This document shows, piece by piece, positions 47,386 through 60,000 of a stretch of 64,000 bases of DNA. Both the position numbers and the translations under genes were made by a program. How positions within the stretch are numbered: position 1 is the first letter of the stretch; each line of letters begins with the position of its first letter. The stretch is from Steromphala cineraria (lineage: Eukaryota > Mollusca > Gastropoda > Trochida > Trochidae): assembly GCA_916613615.1 (NCBI GenBank), contig OU744721.1, positions 74,653,060-74,717,059 on the forward strand. Reading direction: 5' to 3'. Below the pieces are notes generated by a model, which saw only the letters and a list, made by a program, of their open reading frames with translations, did no database searches and was not told where the DNA came from.

Positions 47386-50300
47386 TTAAAACCAGCTTCA
47401 TATCGCATTTAATCTAAAACATAAATTTACAATGAACATAAAGTTCATATAAATTAATAGTCTTTTTAAGTCATAAGAACAGACAATCGAACATAATACA
47501 TATAGCTACCTACTTTTTTACCTACCTTTTTATATCTATTGATAATAATATGCCTCCTTAGATAGAACACTTTAGGAACTAAACAATGTCTGGTTTGCTT
47601 GAAATGACTTTACATTGTTGTTGCTTTGAGATCAGGTTTATGAGGGCATAAGCTTTTTTCTGTACTTCTATTACATACCTATTTACAAACCGTTTCCCAA
47701 AAAGTATGTTAGTTCATGTGGACTTAATGTCTAATTCAGTATCAGGCCTAAGGCCAAAAATACATACAATTCAGGATAAACAAATCCCTGTACATTATTA
47801 TTTACAAATAAACATAACATAACATAATGAATGTCAGCAGTGTCATTTAGTATCTGTGCTGTCATATTTATGGTGATCAACAGAAAAGCTTTTAGACAGG
47901 ACCGGCATTATATCTTGGCTGCAATTTGCTCAAATACCGTTTAAAATGCATATTAAACATGGTAATTAAAAACTATATATAAACTTGTTAATCCAAAGCT
48001 AATGAGTGAACAATTTGTGTATAGATAACACACAAATCAAATTGAAAACTTGCTCGGTTGATCACGCCTGAAGGCATCTGCCTTCAGGAACTTCTAATCG
48101 TAGTCGTAGGAAGTCATCAGTCTTCTGATTCTAGAAAGGATTCCCATTTCAGGAAAACGAGAGAGTTACTGTGGCAGAAATAATGTGACATAAGAGATGT
48201 TGATTTGTTCAGTAGCTCTGTTGTCAACAAAGAATTAAAACGACTGGAGTAAGTTGGTATCATTAAAGATGATGCATCCAAATTGATCTTGCCTGGATTA
48301 AAACGATTTGGATCTTTTCAAAATCGTTGCAACTTTCAGACAATTCTGATCTAGACTTGCAAAATTAAATACTTGTTTCATACTTTAAAAAAAATCGTAG
48401 CAGGTATGACAATTCCTATATCGACAACAATCAATTCAAAGAGCATCTGAGAAAGCTTGCTTACTGCAGTACCCTTTCAAAATACTATTTGAGCGTTTTC
48501 ATTCGAACAATTCAACGAGAATTAATAAGACAAATGAGCATAAAGACATTGCCAACGAAATGCTAGGTAATTTAATTGGTTTTTATATATGGTTTCACTT
48601 ATGTTTGCTTGACTAACAATGGCTTCATTTAAAACTTTCTGCTTAGAAACCCTGAAATCTAAAAAAATGACTTCCATTGAATTTCAAGACAAGTGATTAC
48701 TTTTACTATATTTCTAAGGCTTCAATTCTATTATAGTAATTCACTCTTTGACAAGTTCGCTAAGTTTTTTTCTGTAAGATAAATGTCAATTGGCCTTTTA
48801 ATAGTTTGGTCATTGCACAAGCAAGAGAAGTAACATATCACTACACTACAGTATCTAATCAAATATTGTGTTACCTGATTTCAAGATGTGTATTATCTAC
48901 ACTCGATAAGAAATGAAAGGAAAATTATCTGTTTATATTTGTTCAGTCATGAAACAAATAACTTATTCATCAATTATATGCATGACACACACTTTGATCA
49001 GTTGTAGTATTTCATAAACTTACCGTCATGGATCATATATTTCTTTTATCATCGGAACTACCTGGGTGTGACCTTATAGCCGGCTTCCATTGAATGATAG
49101 AACTGAACTCATCAGATCACATTCTCAATGTGTAATTCCTTTAAACTAAATCTCAAAATCCTGATCAATTAAAGAATTGAATCTTGAAGTTTTCTTTGCA
49201 ATTTCGTCGTTGGAACATATCAGTTTGACATTAGTTCCGTAATTGGTACAGTAAGTTCCTCGTAAATGCTTTAGTCTTCAAATACAATCAATCGTGAAAT
49301 GAAAAAGTCATACAAGCTCGTATTTTGTCAATCAGTCAAGCCATATTGAAGCCTTGTGCAAATGAGATGGAATGGGAGTAACAACCTCTAAAGACCGGTG
49401 CCATTGAAACCGTCCAAGCAACGAAATGACTATATAACAATTACTGTTAGTTATTTATAAATTGCATTTATGAAATTGATAAATATGAAGTCTGCTATCA
49501 GGCATGATACATGGAAAGTAATCTGTGCAATGTGAGGTCTAAATATTGTAAGTTGTATCCTTTTCCTAATATAAAGATGATGGTCCTTATTCACAGAAAG
49601 TTTTTTTTTCGCTCTTCTTAAGTTATGAATAACAAACACTTTAGAAATTGGGAATTTAAGATGCTCCGAAATGATTCCGCAGGAGAACTGAATATGTACA
49701 TTAGTAAAATCCGGGTTTTTGAAAGTTGTTAATAGAACAATTCATACATTCATTAATGAAATTAATAACTGTATGAATATTTTCACAGTTCTATTCCTAG
49801 AAAACAAAGTTTATATAGTTTCCAAGCAGAGCTGATAAATATTCAATATACAAGAAATACAAGATGATATCGTACAATATAGCATCAACATAATACATAT
49901 GACTGCCAAAATAAAGATAATTATATAAACAGTTATAATTGAATAGTTATTACATGGGTGTTATTTACACTTTTGAAATATAACATTTAGTCCCTTATAT
50001 ACTTTGTATCAGGGATGTCTGAAATGTGTTACGTGAGACTAAGGCATATAAATTTAATTTACATAGCTTGCAATAAATTCTCCCTTTACTACCAATGTAA
50101 ACGCTTTAAGGTTTCTCTATGTAGTGGTATTAGTTAAAAGAGTTCAAATTTCCCCCAACATCTTTTAACTCTTTTTACTATTCAGACGCATCAGAAAGGT
50201 ACATGCTTTGAAAAAGTTGTAAGACAACTAGTACCATCATCGATGGTCGAGTAGGATCTTATCAACTTACAACTTAAACTTGTATATATTGTATCTTGAA

Positions 50301-51554
50301 TTACAAATGCTCGTTTTATAAACATTTAACGCTGGAATCGAAGTCTGAACCATTAGGCTGTCAAGCAGCGCCTTAACCATACACTCTCCATATGGTTGAA
50401 CCGATAATTTTGATAAATTGTGGTAAACCCTTTCAAATAATTACTAATCAGCATACATCTCTTGCAGCTACAATCTCAGAACCTGATTTCACCGAACTTA
50501 TCCCATAAATTGTGTCTGGGTCACCATAGGTGACATTAGTTTCATACATTAACCCAAAATAGCTTAAGAGCGAAAATTTATGATTCTTTATCAATCATTT
50601 TTATGTAATGAACTGTCATGTTCATACAGTCACGGAAATATTATAATTAATGTTCAATATGCATATGTCTTATCTCCCCCGGTATTCAAACATTCTGTGA
50701 TATGAAAGTTAAGCTCAAAAGAGTAATACAATTATGTTGATTTTCGTTATGATAAGAGTCAAAAACGACTGTTACTAGTTATACTGTTCATTCATGTCTA
50801 AATGTCACTTCCACATTTGCTATGGCAACGGACGTGTGAAAGGACGGTCATGTGTAAACAACGGTACATTTTAGTCTTAACACCAAATGCTGACAGCTAC
50901 TTGTATAACAGAAGAAAGATCAGGATTGTATTGCTTGAGCTACATCTCTTTTAAGAGAATGTTTTATCTTTTAGAACAGGTCAATTTGACTATAATTTCT
51001 CAGAACAACATGTAGTTACGCCTACTTTTTTTGAATAAGAAAGCCAGCAAGTGTGATTATGTTAAATATATGATTCCTGACAAGTGAGCAACATGTGTGG
51101 TGCTGCTTGACATGGTGAAAATGAATCATGCTTGCTTCGGTTGTATTTTGATACCTACAAATCATGCATTTGACATTTATTGATTTATTGATATCGATCA
51201 ACATGTTTCTAACTGTTTAATGCTTAGCATGGCTATAGGTGTAAATGTTCGGATTTTCACATCATTTGTGTTACTTGTATCGGGGGACATTATCTTCTTT
51301 TTGGGGTCGAACAATATGATTAATGCTTAAATGACATCATGTTAACTGTAGTTATGCTATAACTTGTCGATTAGAATCACTCATTGTTACATTGCGCTAG
51401 TAAATATGACATCGCATAAAGCACTTAATCTCAATTTTTGTCGAGTGGTATATTTGATGTAACTTTTTTTCTAAACAGAATTATATTATTGACATGGGAC
51501 TGGCCATTTAGATATTGTCACATATAGATCGAGGCCTTTGGAGTTTGGCTCATG
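47386..51554. other. Gene-free stretch with traces of diverged duplications
   Basis: No recognisable gene in about 4.2 kb. A perfect 10-bp hairpin with a 2-base loop is at 48067-48088. Segments at 49215-49440 and 50355-50545 resemble 26130-26370 (and 33283-33520) and 42360-42540 respectively, in the same order. Frames are at most 62 codons. Confidence 0.55.
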
Positions 51555-52769
51555 TTTAGAGAATAACCAACGAGGTACGAGTGATTACGGGATATCTGCC
51601 CGAATCGAAATAATAATGAACATTATTTTGACGAGGGCAGATATCCCGTAATCACTCGTACCGAGTTGGTTATTCTATATATTACCCATTTGTAATGAAA
51701 TATAATTAGAAAACGACTGAAAAAATGCGATTGAGAAATCGTAGTAATGCTGTAGTAAGTGATACCAATCAGCTGATCAGTATTCATACACGTGTCCAAC
51801 CGTACATCTCCAGAGTGAATTAGTCAACAACGCATCGGAATCTAGTTCAGTTTCAAAACAATACGAAAATGACGAAAATATTGTCCCTGAATGATATAAT
51901 ACACTTTTCAACCTTGAACAAATTAACACACATAAAACTCTTAACAAACAACATTATTTGATAAAGATAATAAGTATTTGAATCAGCCGATCGTCACGCC
52001 GTACTACCACTGTGATGTGTTGTTGACGGCACAAAGTTGTAACGAAAACCTGTCAATTTTTTAAAACTATAATTGATAAAAATGGCAATATCTTTAAGAG
52101 AAACTTACAAAGAATGCATCAAAACAAGTCTGTATGTCAGGATAATCAAATAATCTGAAGTTTGAACAACATTTGTTTCTTTCGACGTTACTTTCATTCA
52201 CGTAGCAAGTGTCAAGACCTATAATACTAATCGGCCTGTGATCACGGTGGGATTGTTCCCAGGGCTGATCAACTATGAGCATGTTGATTTGTAAAAGTTA
52301 CTGCTTTCATGAATATATGTATTGAATTTGAGTCCCTATGGTTTTTATGTGTTAATAATTACTAATGGATCAGCGAAATTCTTGTGCTAGGATAGATTTC
52401 ATGAATTTTCGATGGCAGCCATGTTTGTTTACAAACAGACAACGCTTATTGTACCTTTTGAAAAAGCACAATCTTGAGATCACAATGAAATTTAACAGTA
52501 GATGAATAGTTTCAAATAATACTGCGTTTAAATATCAACCTGTAAGTTATATGATGTACAGTAATATTCATCGTTCTACGATTTTATTTTTAACCTAATC
52601 GACATACGTTCGACACGTTCAATTTATTAATGAAACTTGAAAATAGTTCCGTCGACCAATCGTCTTTCATTGTCTTAGGAACCGACCAATCAACGTTGAG
52701 AATCACTAAAAAGCACATGTGCGGATATCAAAAAAATATCCACTCGTGTATCCTCGCCCGTATGGGTAA
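51555..52769 (-). repeat. About 1.2-kb repeat, right member of an inverted pair
   Basis: Reverse-orientation partner of 45609-46558, with about 250 bp extra. It ends GGGTAA followed by TA at 52770-52771. It contains a long palindrome at 51560-51676 and, on the minus strand, an open frame of 62 codons (52094-52282). Near the outer end, two CCAAT-type words lie at about 52656 and 52685. Confidence 0.7.
51560..51676. repeat. Long palindrome, 117 bp
   Basis: Arms 51560-51601 and 51635-51676 are reverse complements with one or two differences around a 33-base loop. The core word is ACGGGATATCTGCCC. The related repeat at 45609-46558 keeps only one arm (about 46513-46556), so the second arm was either gained here or lost there. 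Confidence 0.85.
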
Positions 52770-53994
52770 TATAAGATGATAACACTTACACATTATACAT
52801 ATCGAATGGTATTTTCTTCTTGTCATTATTCTTGCAACTAAGACTAAGGTATGAGTTTATAACAATGTAGCATTGATTAACCAAGTGCGAGCATATTACA
52901 TATATTTTTATTCTTTTTATTATATGATATTTATGATACGGAGGCACACAAGGTTAATGATTTCTTTATCATGTAATTTCATTTTGAAATAAAAGGGTTT
53001 GAACGAAAAGATTGTTCTTTCAAAAAATATGCTTTCCCTAAATTTCTTTCACAATACATGAAGGTGAAGATCTTATTGTCGGCAATCTACAGTTGTGAAC
53101 AGTCTAGAAATAATTTTTAGTGAAACATTTTTTCATAGTGATAGAAACGTCTCCAACAATCTATCCTCATTTTATGTCGGATTTCCACGATTTCAGTTTT
53201 GCAGGAGCAAACATTTGGTTTTCTTATAACACACAATGTGTATGAACCACTTGCAAACGTCGTTACACCAGAGAAAGAAACTCTAACTGCAACCCTGAAA
53301 AACTGCAATGTCATGGTTGTTTTTGCTAACAAGTTGGTTTCTGACACACTATGTGTCAAAGCGGTCTATCATGTCATTCGGTAGCAATTATTGTTGATGG
53401 CCAATATGTTTAGCTGCATACTGTTATTTTTTTGCGGTTTAAACGCTAGATAAAAACAATTTGACAATGTTTTGAAAGCCAAGCTATTTCTAAAAGACGA
53501 ATGCGTGATAAATTTACCCTCTTTATTTGATCAAAAACGACCCTGAAAACTCCGATGACGTTATCAGTGGTTGGTAACTGGTTCAGGAATGGCATGACAT
53601 GCAAAAACGATCCAAAAAGGCTATAGCACCTTTGTAATTTCATTGACTTAAATAGTCATGGTGTGAGTAAAGTATCATTGAGTACATGGACAAAAAGTAT
53701 CGTTGGTTCTTTTTGACAACTGTTCATCCTTAATCGATTCCATGACCTGTAAATTACTGGTGAACTAGAATTTTATTCTGATGCACCTGCTTCAAGACCC
53801 ATTATATATACAATTAACAATAGCTAAGTCCAATGCAACTTGTTTTCCATTGATATTGTACCACTATTTCAAAGGCAATCTTTCACTGTGCCTCTTTTCA
53901 CATGAACCTCATGTAACAATATTTACGTTTTGAAAAATTGAACTTACTGTACTCTTTGGTAATGTTCGTTTTTTGGTCCTTTCTTTACACAAAG
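52770..53994. other. Stretch with one possible exon-like frame
   Basis: Mostly AT-rich without features. A plus-strand frame ending at 53384 is preceded by a good acceptor-like sequence (TTTCAGTTTTGCAG before 53201). It has a balanced protein-like composition, but no family is recognised with confidence and no partner exon is seen. Confidence 0.35.
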
Positions 53995-54165
53995 ACTGTT
54001 CTTAACCCACTGAGAGCAGCAAAATAATTGGATTTCATTCTTTGCAGCTGGATAGAGTTCTGACATATATATGTCTCGAGGGTGTTCTAATATATATAAT
54101 CAGATAGCAAGGACTTAGGAACATTCACACAACATCATTCACACGGTCGATTCACTAACTTAAAT
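53995..54165. repeat. Diverged repeat, partner at 43905-44070
   Basis: Same order of shared words as at 43905-44070. It is non-coding. Confidence 0.7.
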
Positions 54166-54335
54166 GAGGTGTTTTAGTTTCTAGTATGTCTATCCCTGGA
54201 AATAAGAAAAGCAGCATTTGTATTGGTTTTAGAAATAAGGACTTTTATTATTTTGACAAGATAGGGTATACTCTGTGAGGTTAATATCGAGCTACAGTAG
54301 ATGATATTCATACAACTCAATTGATAATAGATAGA

Positions 54336-55064
54336 AGCATGTAAGCAAACGGCTATATACAATCATGCATGAATGCAAGTGCTAATAGTGGCTATATCCG
54401 ATCATGCATGTAAGCAAGTTGCTATACCCGATCATGCATGTAATCAAGTGGCTATATCCGTTCATGCATGTAAGCAAGTGGCTATATCTGATCATACATG
54501 TAAGCAAGTGGCTATATCCGTTCATGCATGTAAGTAAGTGGCTATATCCGATCATGCATGTAAGCAAGTTGCTATACCCGATCATGCATGTAAGCAAGTG
54601 GCTATATCCGATCATGCATGAAAGCAAGTGGCTATATCTGATCATGCATCTAAGCAAGTTGCTATACCCGATCATGCATGTAAGCAAGTGGCTATATCCG
54701 ATCGTGCATGTAAGCAAGTGGCTATATCTGATTATGCATGTATGAAAGTGGCTATATCCGATCGTGCATGTAAGCAAGTGGCTATATCTGATTATGCATG
54801 TATGAAAGTGGCTATATCCGATCAAGCATGTAAGCAAGTGGCTATATCAGATCATGCATGTAAGCAAGTGGCTATATCCGATCATGCATGTAAGCAAGTG
54901 GCTATATCTGATCATGCATGTAAGCAAGTGGCTATATTCGATCATGCATAAAAGCAAGTGGTCATATCCGATCACGCATGAAAGCAAGTGGTCATATTCG
55001 ATCATGTATATACGCAAGTTGCTATACCCGATCATGCATGTATGCAAGTGGCTATATCCGATAT
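54336..55064. repeat. 30-bp minisatellite, about 24 units
   Basis: Unit GTGGCTATATCCGATCATGC plus ATGTAAGCAA, repeated head to tail with an exact 30-base period. Variants (CCCGATC, CTGATTATG, CGTGCATG) recur, and 54691-54750 is almost repeated at 54751-54810, which suggests two-unit blocks. Since 30 is divisible by three, frames of over 100 codons stay open on both strands. I take them as by-products. Confidence 0.95.
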
Positions 55065-56640
55065 ACTTGTACAATAAATTGCTTTCCAGAAAAGCAGTTT
55101 TGAGAAAGGTGCAGGTTAAAAGCTTTATTAACTACACTGGCTTCCAAAAGAAACTTCGCACCATTTTGTAATGATTCTGATTGAAGAATGAAAAACGATA
55201 GAAAATTAAAATAAAGTACATCGTATTAAGAAATCATTTGCTTAAACAACCAGCGAATCCAAATTAAAGGTGGGAAACCCAGTTCCACTTATTTGATCTG
55301 AAGTCGGCAGGGGTCAAACTTTTTTTGTTTAGACGTTCGGAAATTATGTTTTCTCAATAATTTCGTTAAAGTACTATAATGTGCTAATTTAGTACCAGGT
55401 TTGAGCAGCCTGAGTGTTATAACTTCCAAATCTGCTATGAGTAACAAAAAAGGTGAAACTTTAAATTACGTCTTCTGTCAGTAGGTTCAACTTCACATTT
55501 CGTCTGCATCGAAGATTTTCCATTAATTGGAATGAGTGGACACAAGTCTTACTTGTCATATTGACACATCTTTGAGTCGTTCAAATGGTAACCAGCCTTA
55601 AGTGCTCAACAATCGCAGTTAAATCTTTTTATCGCATGCCAATTCTGGCGTTATAACTTCGAATGAAATTGCCATGAGTCAATGTTTAGTGACCAATAGC
55701 TATCAACTTAACAGTCGATGAGCTCTGATTAGATCTGTTCATAAAGTGCACGAGAACATAACAACATGCCGACCTTTGATGTTTGCTATCTCTGACGTCA
55801 CTAAGAGACAACGTTGGCGGTGGTCTAACGTCAAAGATACATATATCGGCTCTCATGCAGTGAAGAACAAATGTTTTTGTGTGTTTCAGGGTTGTCAGCA
55901 ATCCTCACAACCTCTCTGTATAGCCGAATCAAGTTACCATTAGAAATGAAGGAACACTACCGATTCTTGTAAAAAGGGCTGTTTTTTATCAATTTTGTCA
56001 ATTTTCAGAGGGGATTCGCGATATCTTTGCTATACCGTTTACTGGTTTTAAGGTGTTTTTTTCACTATTTGAGTGACAAACATTCATTATGGACAGTTAT
56101 TAAACTTTTTCGTCACGTGACTAAGTACCAGCGGAAAGGTCACGTGATTATGACATTTTTGCTAATTCTGCAAAATGCATGAATATTGCTTGTGGGTGTT
56201 TGACAATTGTCTGATGTAACGAATTCTCATATGACGTCACAGTGTTACAACCGTGACGGGCTCCTTAAAGCACCCCCCTCCCCCACACATGAAACCGTGG
56301 CATAATAGAAAGGATTTCAACACATGATATTTAGAATATCTGTCAATTCTTGACAAATATCATGTTTATATTATCCCATGAGGTAGATATATTAAATATT
56401 TTCTATCTCACTCGATGAGAAAGACATGGTATTAGTTAGCATGTGTTTATCATCAAACTGATATGTTATTTTTCATATTGTTGATCCATTCTATGAGAAA
56501 CCAGTTCAAACGCATTCGATCTGTAATTTTTTTAGATGAGTAATCGAATATTCATTTGCATTTTACCAAAAACAGAAGTAATCAAACATCATCATCTACC
56601 TTGGTTTTTAATTAGAGTTTCCAAGACAATTCAGTGTCAC
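55065..56640. other. Gene-free stretch
   Basis: No recognisable gene. A pair of TCACGTGA-type words lies at about 56114 and 56140, and a C-rich run lies at 56272-56285. Overlapping frames at 55686-55943 on both strands are short and unrecognised. Confidence 0.5.
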
Positions 56641-57029
56641 TAAATGCCAGTCCCGAGATCGTTCTTTCGAGCTAGTAAACCCGGAAATGAAGTAGTTGTT
56701 GCTTGCTCAGATAGGGTCTAACTGGAGGGTTTAAGGGAACGTGTTTACCAAGGAGAATTAGATTGTTAGCATGGAACACACCATTAGGGAATTAGATTGA
56801 GCCTGGGAGGGATGTGTCTTGTCTCAGTTTTAACTGATAACTCGAGCAGCATTTGTACCAGAAAATTAGATTTTATTACTGAAATAGAACGTGATAATTC
56901 AATACAGTTTCCATAGACGACTTAATAGGGATTTGCCAAGGATCATTTCATAATCTAAAGATTCTCAACAAAATTATGCCAAAGTGATATATCCTTGCAC
57001 TTGTAAATAAGAAAAGAGCATATCAATGT
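56641..57029. repeat. Long non-coding repeat, copy C, left part
   Basis: The first part aligns with 44522-44915, the last 165 bp with 1-185. It is interrupted at TTAA 57030-57033 by the piggyBac-like element and continues at 61396. Confidence 0.8.
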
Positions 57030-57033
57030 TTAA

Positions 57034-60000
57034 CCCTTATAGTGCCCCAGGACCATATATGTGCCCCTCCCCCCAAACTCCCCATAATGCCGCAGGACCA
57101 TATATGGTCCCTAGCCATAACCCAATATACAGCCTGGGCTGTTGAAAAAATCCTGCACCGATTCAAGTTGACAGTCATTTTTTTAGAATCTATATAAACA
57201 TAGCTTCAATTTGGTACCACGTTTGCAATATAGAACACAATATTAACAGAGATATCATGCTTTTCACTAAATAATTCTATCGAGACACATATGGTCCCTG
57301 GGCATGGCCATTGGGGGTAGTTTTCTACAATGCAAATGAAAAATTATATCAATCAATTGAAGTTCACACCTATTTTTAAATAATCTCCATACAAAGTCAT
57401 CAATGTGATACCACTTTTACACTATTTGACCAGATATTGACAGAGATATTAAGTTTTTAACAAAATATAATGATAAGGACACATATGGTCCATGACAATG
57501 GCCGATAGGGGTTAATCCTCTTCAATGCATGGGTAAAAATATCTCAACCAATTCTAACTGAAACCCACATTTTCAGAATCACTGTCAAATTAGATTTAAT
57601 TTGATACCACTTTTGTACTACAAAACCTGATATTAACAGAGAAATTTGGTTTTATAAAAATATCTATTTGGGACACATATGGTCCTTGGGCATGGCCGAT
57701 GGGGTTAATTTTCTCAGATACTAGTGTAAATAATTCACCAGCATAACAGACAAAATTTAATGAAACAGGAAAAATCCCAAGTATTACCAAAATCTACAGT
57801 ATCTCTAGTTTTGAAATCACATATTGACAATGGAAAATGCATTCTAATAATTAATGAACCGACTTAATTGATTATTACTTTTGATTTGGTAAAAATGGCC
57901 ATCATTCCTTGACTAAGGAAAATTACTATGATCCATTACTTGCACCTAGATTTCTTTTTCAAATGTAAATTCTTGACAAAACATACTATATGGGTACTGA
58001 AATCGATATCATACACGAATATGGTATTCAGTTAGCAATAATATGCAGCAGACCTTTCCAGAAGTATTTGGCAAACCAGCATACGTCACTGCCAGCTCTT
58101 GAATGGAAATAAACAAAATTGCCAGTCAAACTGGCAGCGGACAGAGTACATCTGATTCTAATTTGGATATTTTGTTACACCCACGATGTTTCGAGAAATG
58201 TAATGACTGATACATATTCTACAGTTGATAAACGATGTACAGGTCATGCGTATCATTTGAATTATCGTAAATCCAAAAATTGCGGGGCCGCATAGTAAAA
58301 CAGTCCAACACTTCGGGTCACAGACAAATCTGATCGGTACAAAAAAGTTTCAAAACGATTCGCGACCTGACAGCCCATTTACATCGAACAAATAAGTAAC
58401 GTTACCTGAAAATACCATCGAAAGATAGCATTTTAATTTTTGTTTATGTATGAGTCCATGTTTTCTTGATTTGATGAGTGCAAGATTGCAAAACGTATAA
58501 TTTTAAAATGTAGTACACGTTGCATTGCGCGGCTGTTTTGTTGACAGAATGGCGGTGACATTGTAGATACCACTTTCGTGAGATCTTATTTCTATTAGCT
58601 AATTTTGTACGGACGTCTGCTGGTTTTAGTGAAACGAAAGAGTACATCACATTACCATTTTGATATTTGTGTTTGCCTCGAAATGTGCTGAATATAGAAT
58701 AAAATTTAACGGATTGCAAAAGTCATTTCCATAGCGTTAATTACTCTGGATAAATATATTTTAACCATGATTTTTTTTCTATGAAAATAACAATCATTAT
58801 GTCAAAATAGTGTCATTCATATGTCATTGTCATATATTTTTTATTTCAAACTTTGAGGATGATTTTAATCGATTTATTTGAGGAATAAACAAGCCAAGGA
58901 TCACGAGAGTTTGTTTCAACTTCAAATCGAACCTTCATTCTGGCGCGGAACAATCACCTGTCGTCTGGTGAACAGCACGAGACACGCGAGTCGTGACGTC
59001 TTCGCATGTTCTGCCGTCATATCCGGTCTACTTTGCTCGTGACCATTAGCGCTATTTATAGTACGGGAAATCCCTTGTTGCCGAAAAAAAAAATAATTTT
59101 AAAATCCTTTTTATTACAATGACAGTGACCATGGCAATAAAAATCTAGATGATGACGGCTGACTCCTGTCATGTCGAGCTTTGGTTTTGCTGTCTTTCTC
59201 ATTGAATTTGACATTTTCTTATATTTATCAAAGCCATATATATAACTTAATAAATATGATACGCTTACAAAAATACTGAACAGGAATAAAATGAAGTGGC
59301 ATTCTGGAAATATGTCTGAAAGTTATCAGAAGGAAAGTGATTATACAGTATTCCTTAAATCTTTCAAATGAAAAAAAACCGAGTGATCAGGGCGCATGTT
59401 TTCAATTTATAAGGGCCATCGCACATTTCCTATTTTAGGCCTATAATAAATATTAACATGCATGTTTATTGAAAAAAAATACATTAATATAAAAAAAGTC
59501 TGTATACATCCTCGATTTTTATTATATTTTATTCTATTTTTTCTATTAATTCAATCCCATTTTAACAATCTATTTTTTTCATTTGAATTATTTCGTCCAG
59601 CTGATAAAGAGTTTTTATGATATTTTGATTTTAAAATTATGCAAAATTAAGGGGTATCTAGTCTCAATATGATTTTTAAATTGATTAATTTCTTGAAATA
59701 TATTAAGAACATATTTTTTTTATTTGTCATTGATTGTGAATTTATTAATGAATGAATCCCTGGATGCAATACAACATCTGATATAATAGAGAATGTGAAA
59801 CAAATTGTGTGCTTATAAAAGTTTGATCAAAAAACAAAAAATTACTGGTCTATTCACCAATATGATCTCAAAATTGAAACCCATTGTTCGCTGAGCTAGG
59901 GGCGTGGCCAGTAACAGACGACGCTGAAGAGCGTCAATGTTGGCTTTCGAAAACCTTGATAGAGATGAAGAACATTATAGATAAAAGTGTTGCTTGATAA

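Noticed and set aside
54382..54951. Open frames of 107-151 codons on both strands in the minisatellite
   Set aside because: They stay open because the 30-bp repeat is a multiple of three and lacks stops. The frames conflict with each other and have no start or promoter context.
54336..55064. CRISPR-like array
   Set aside because: Units are head to tail without unique spacers, in a eukaryotic context. It is a minisatellite.
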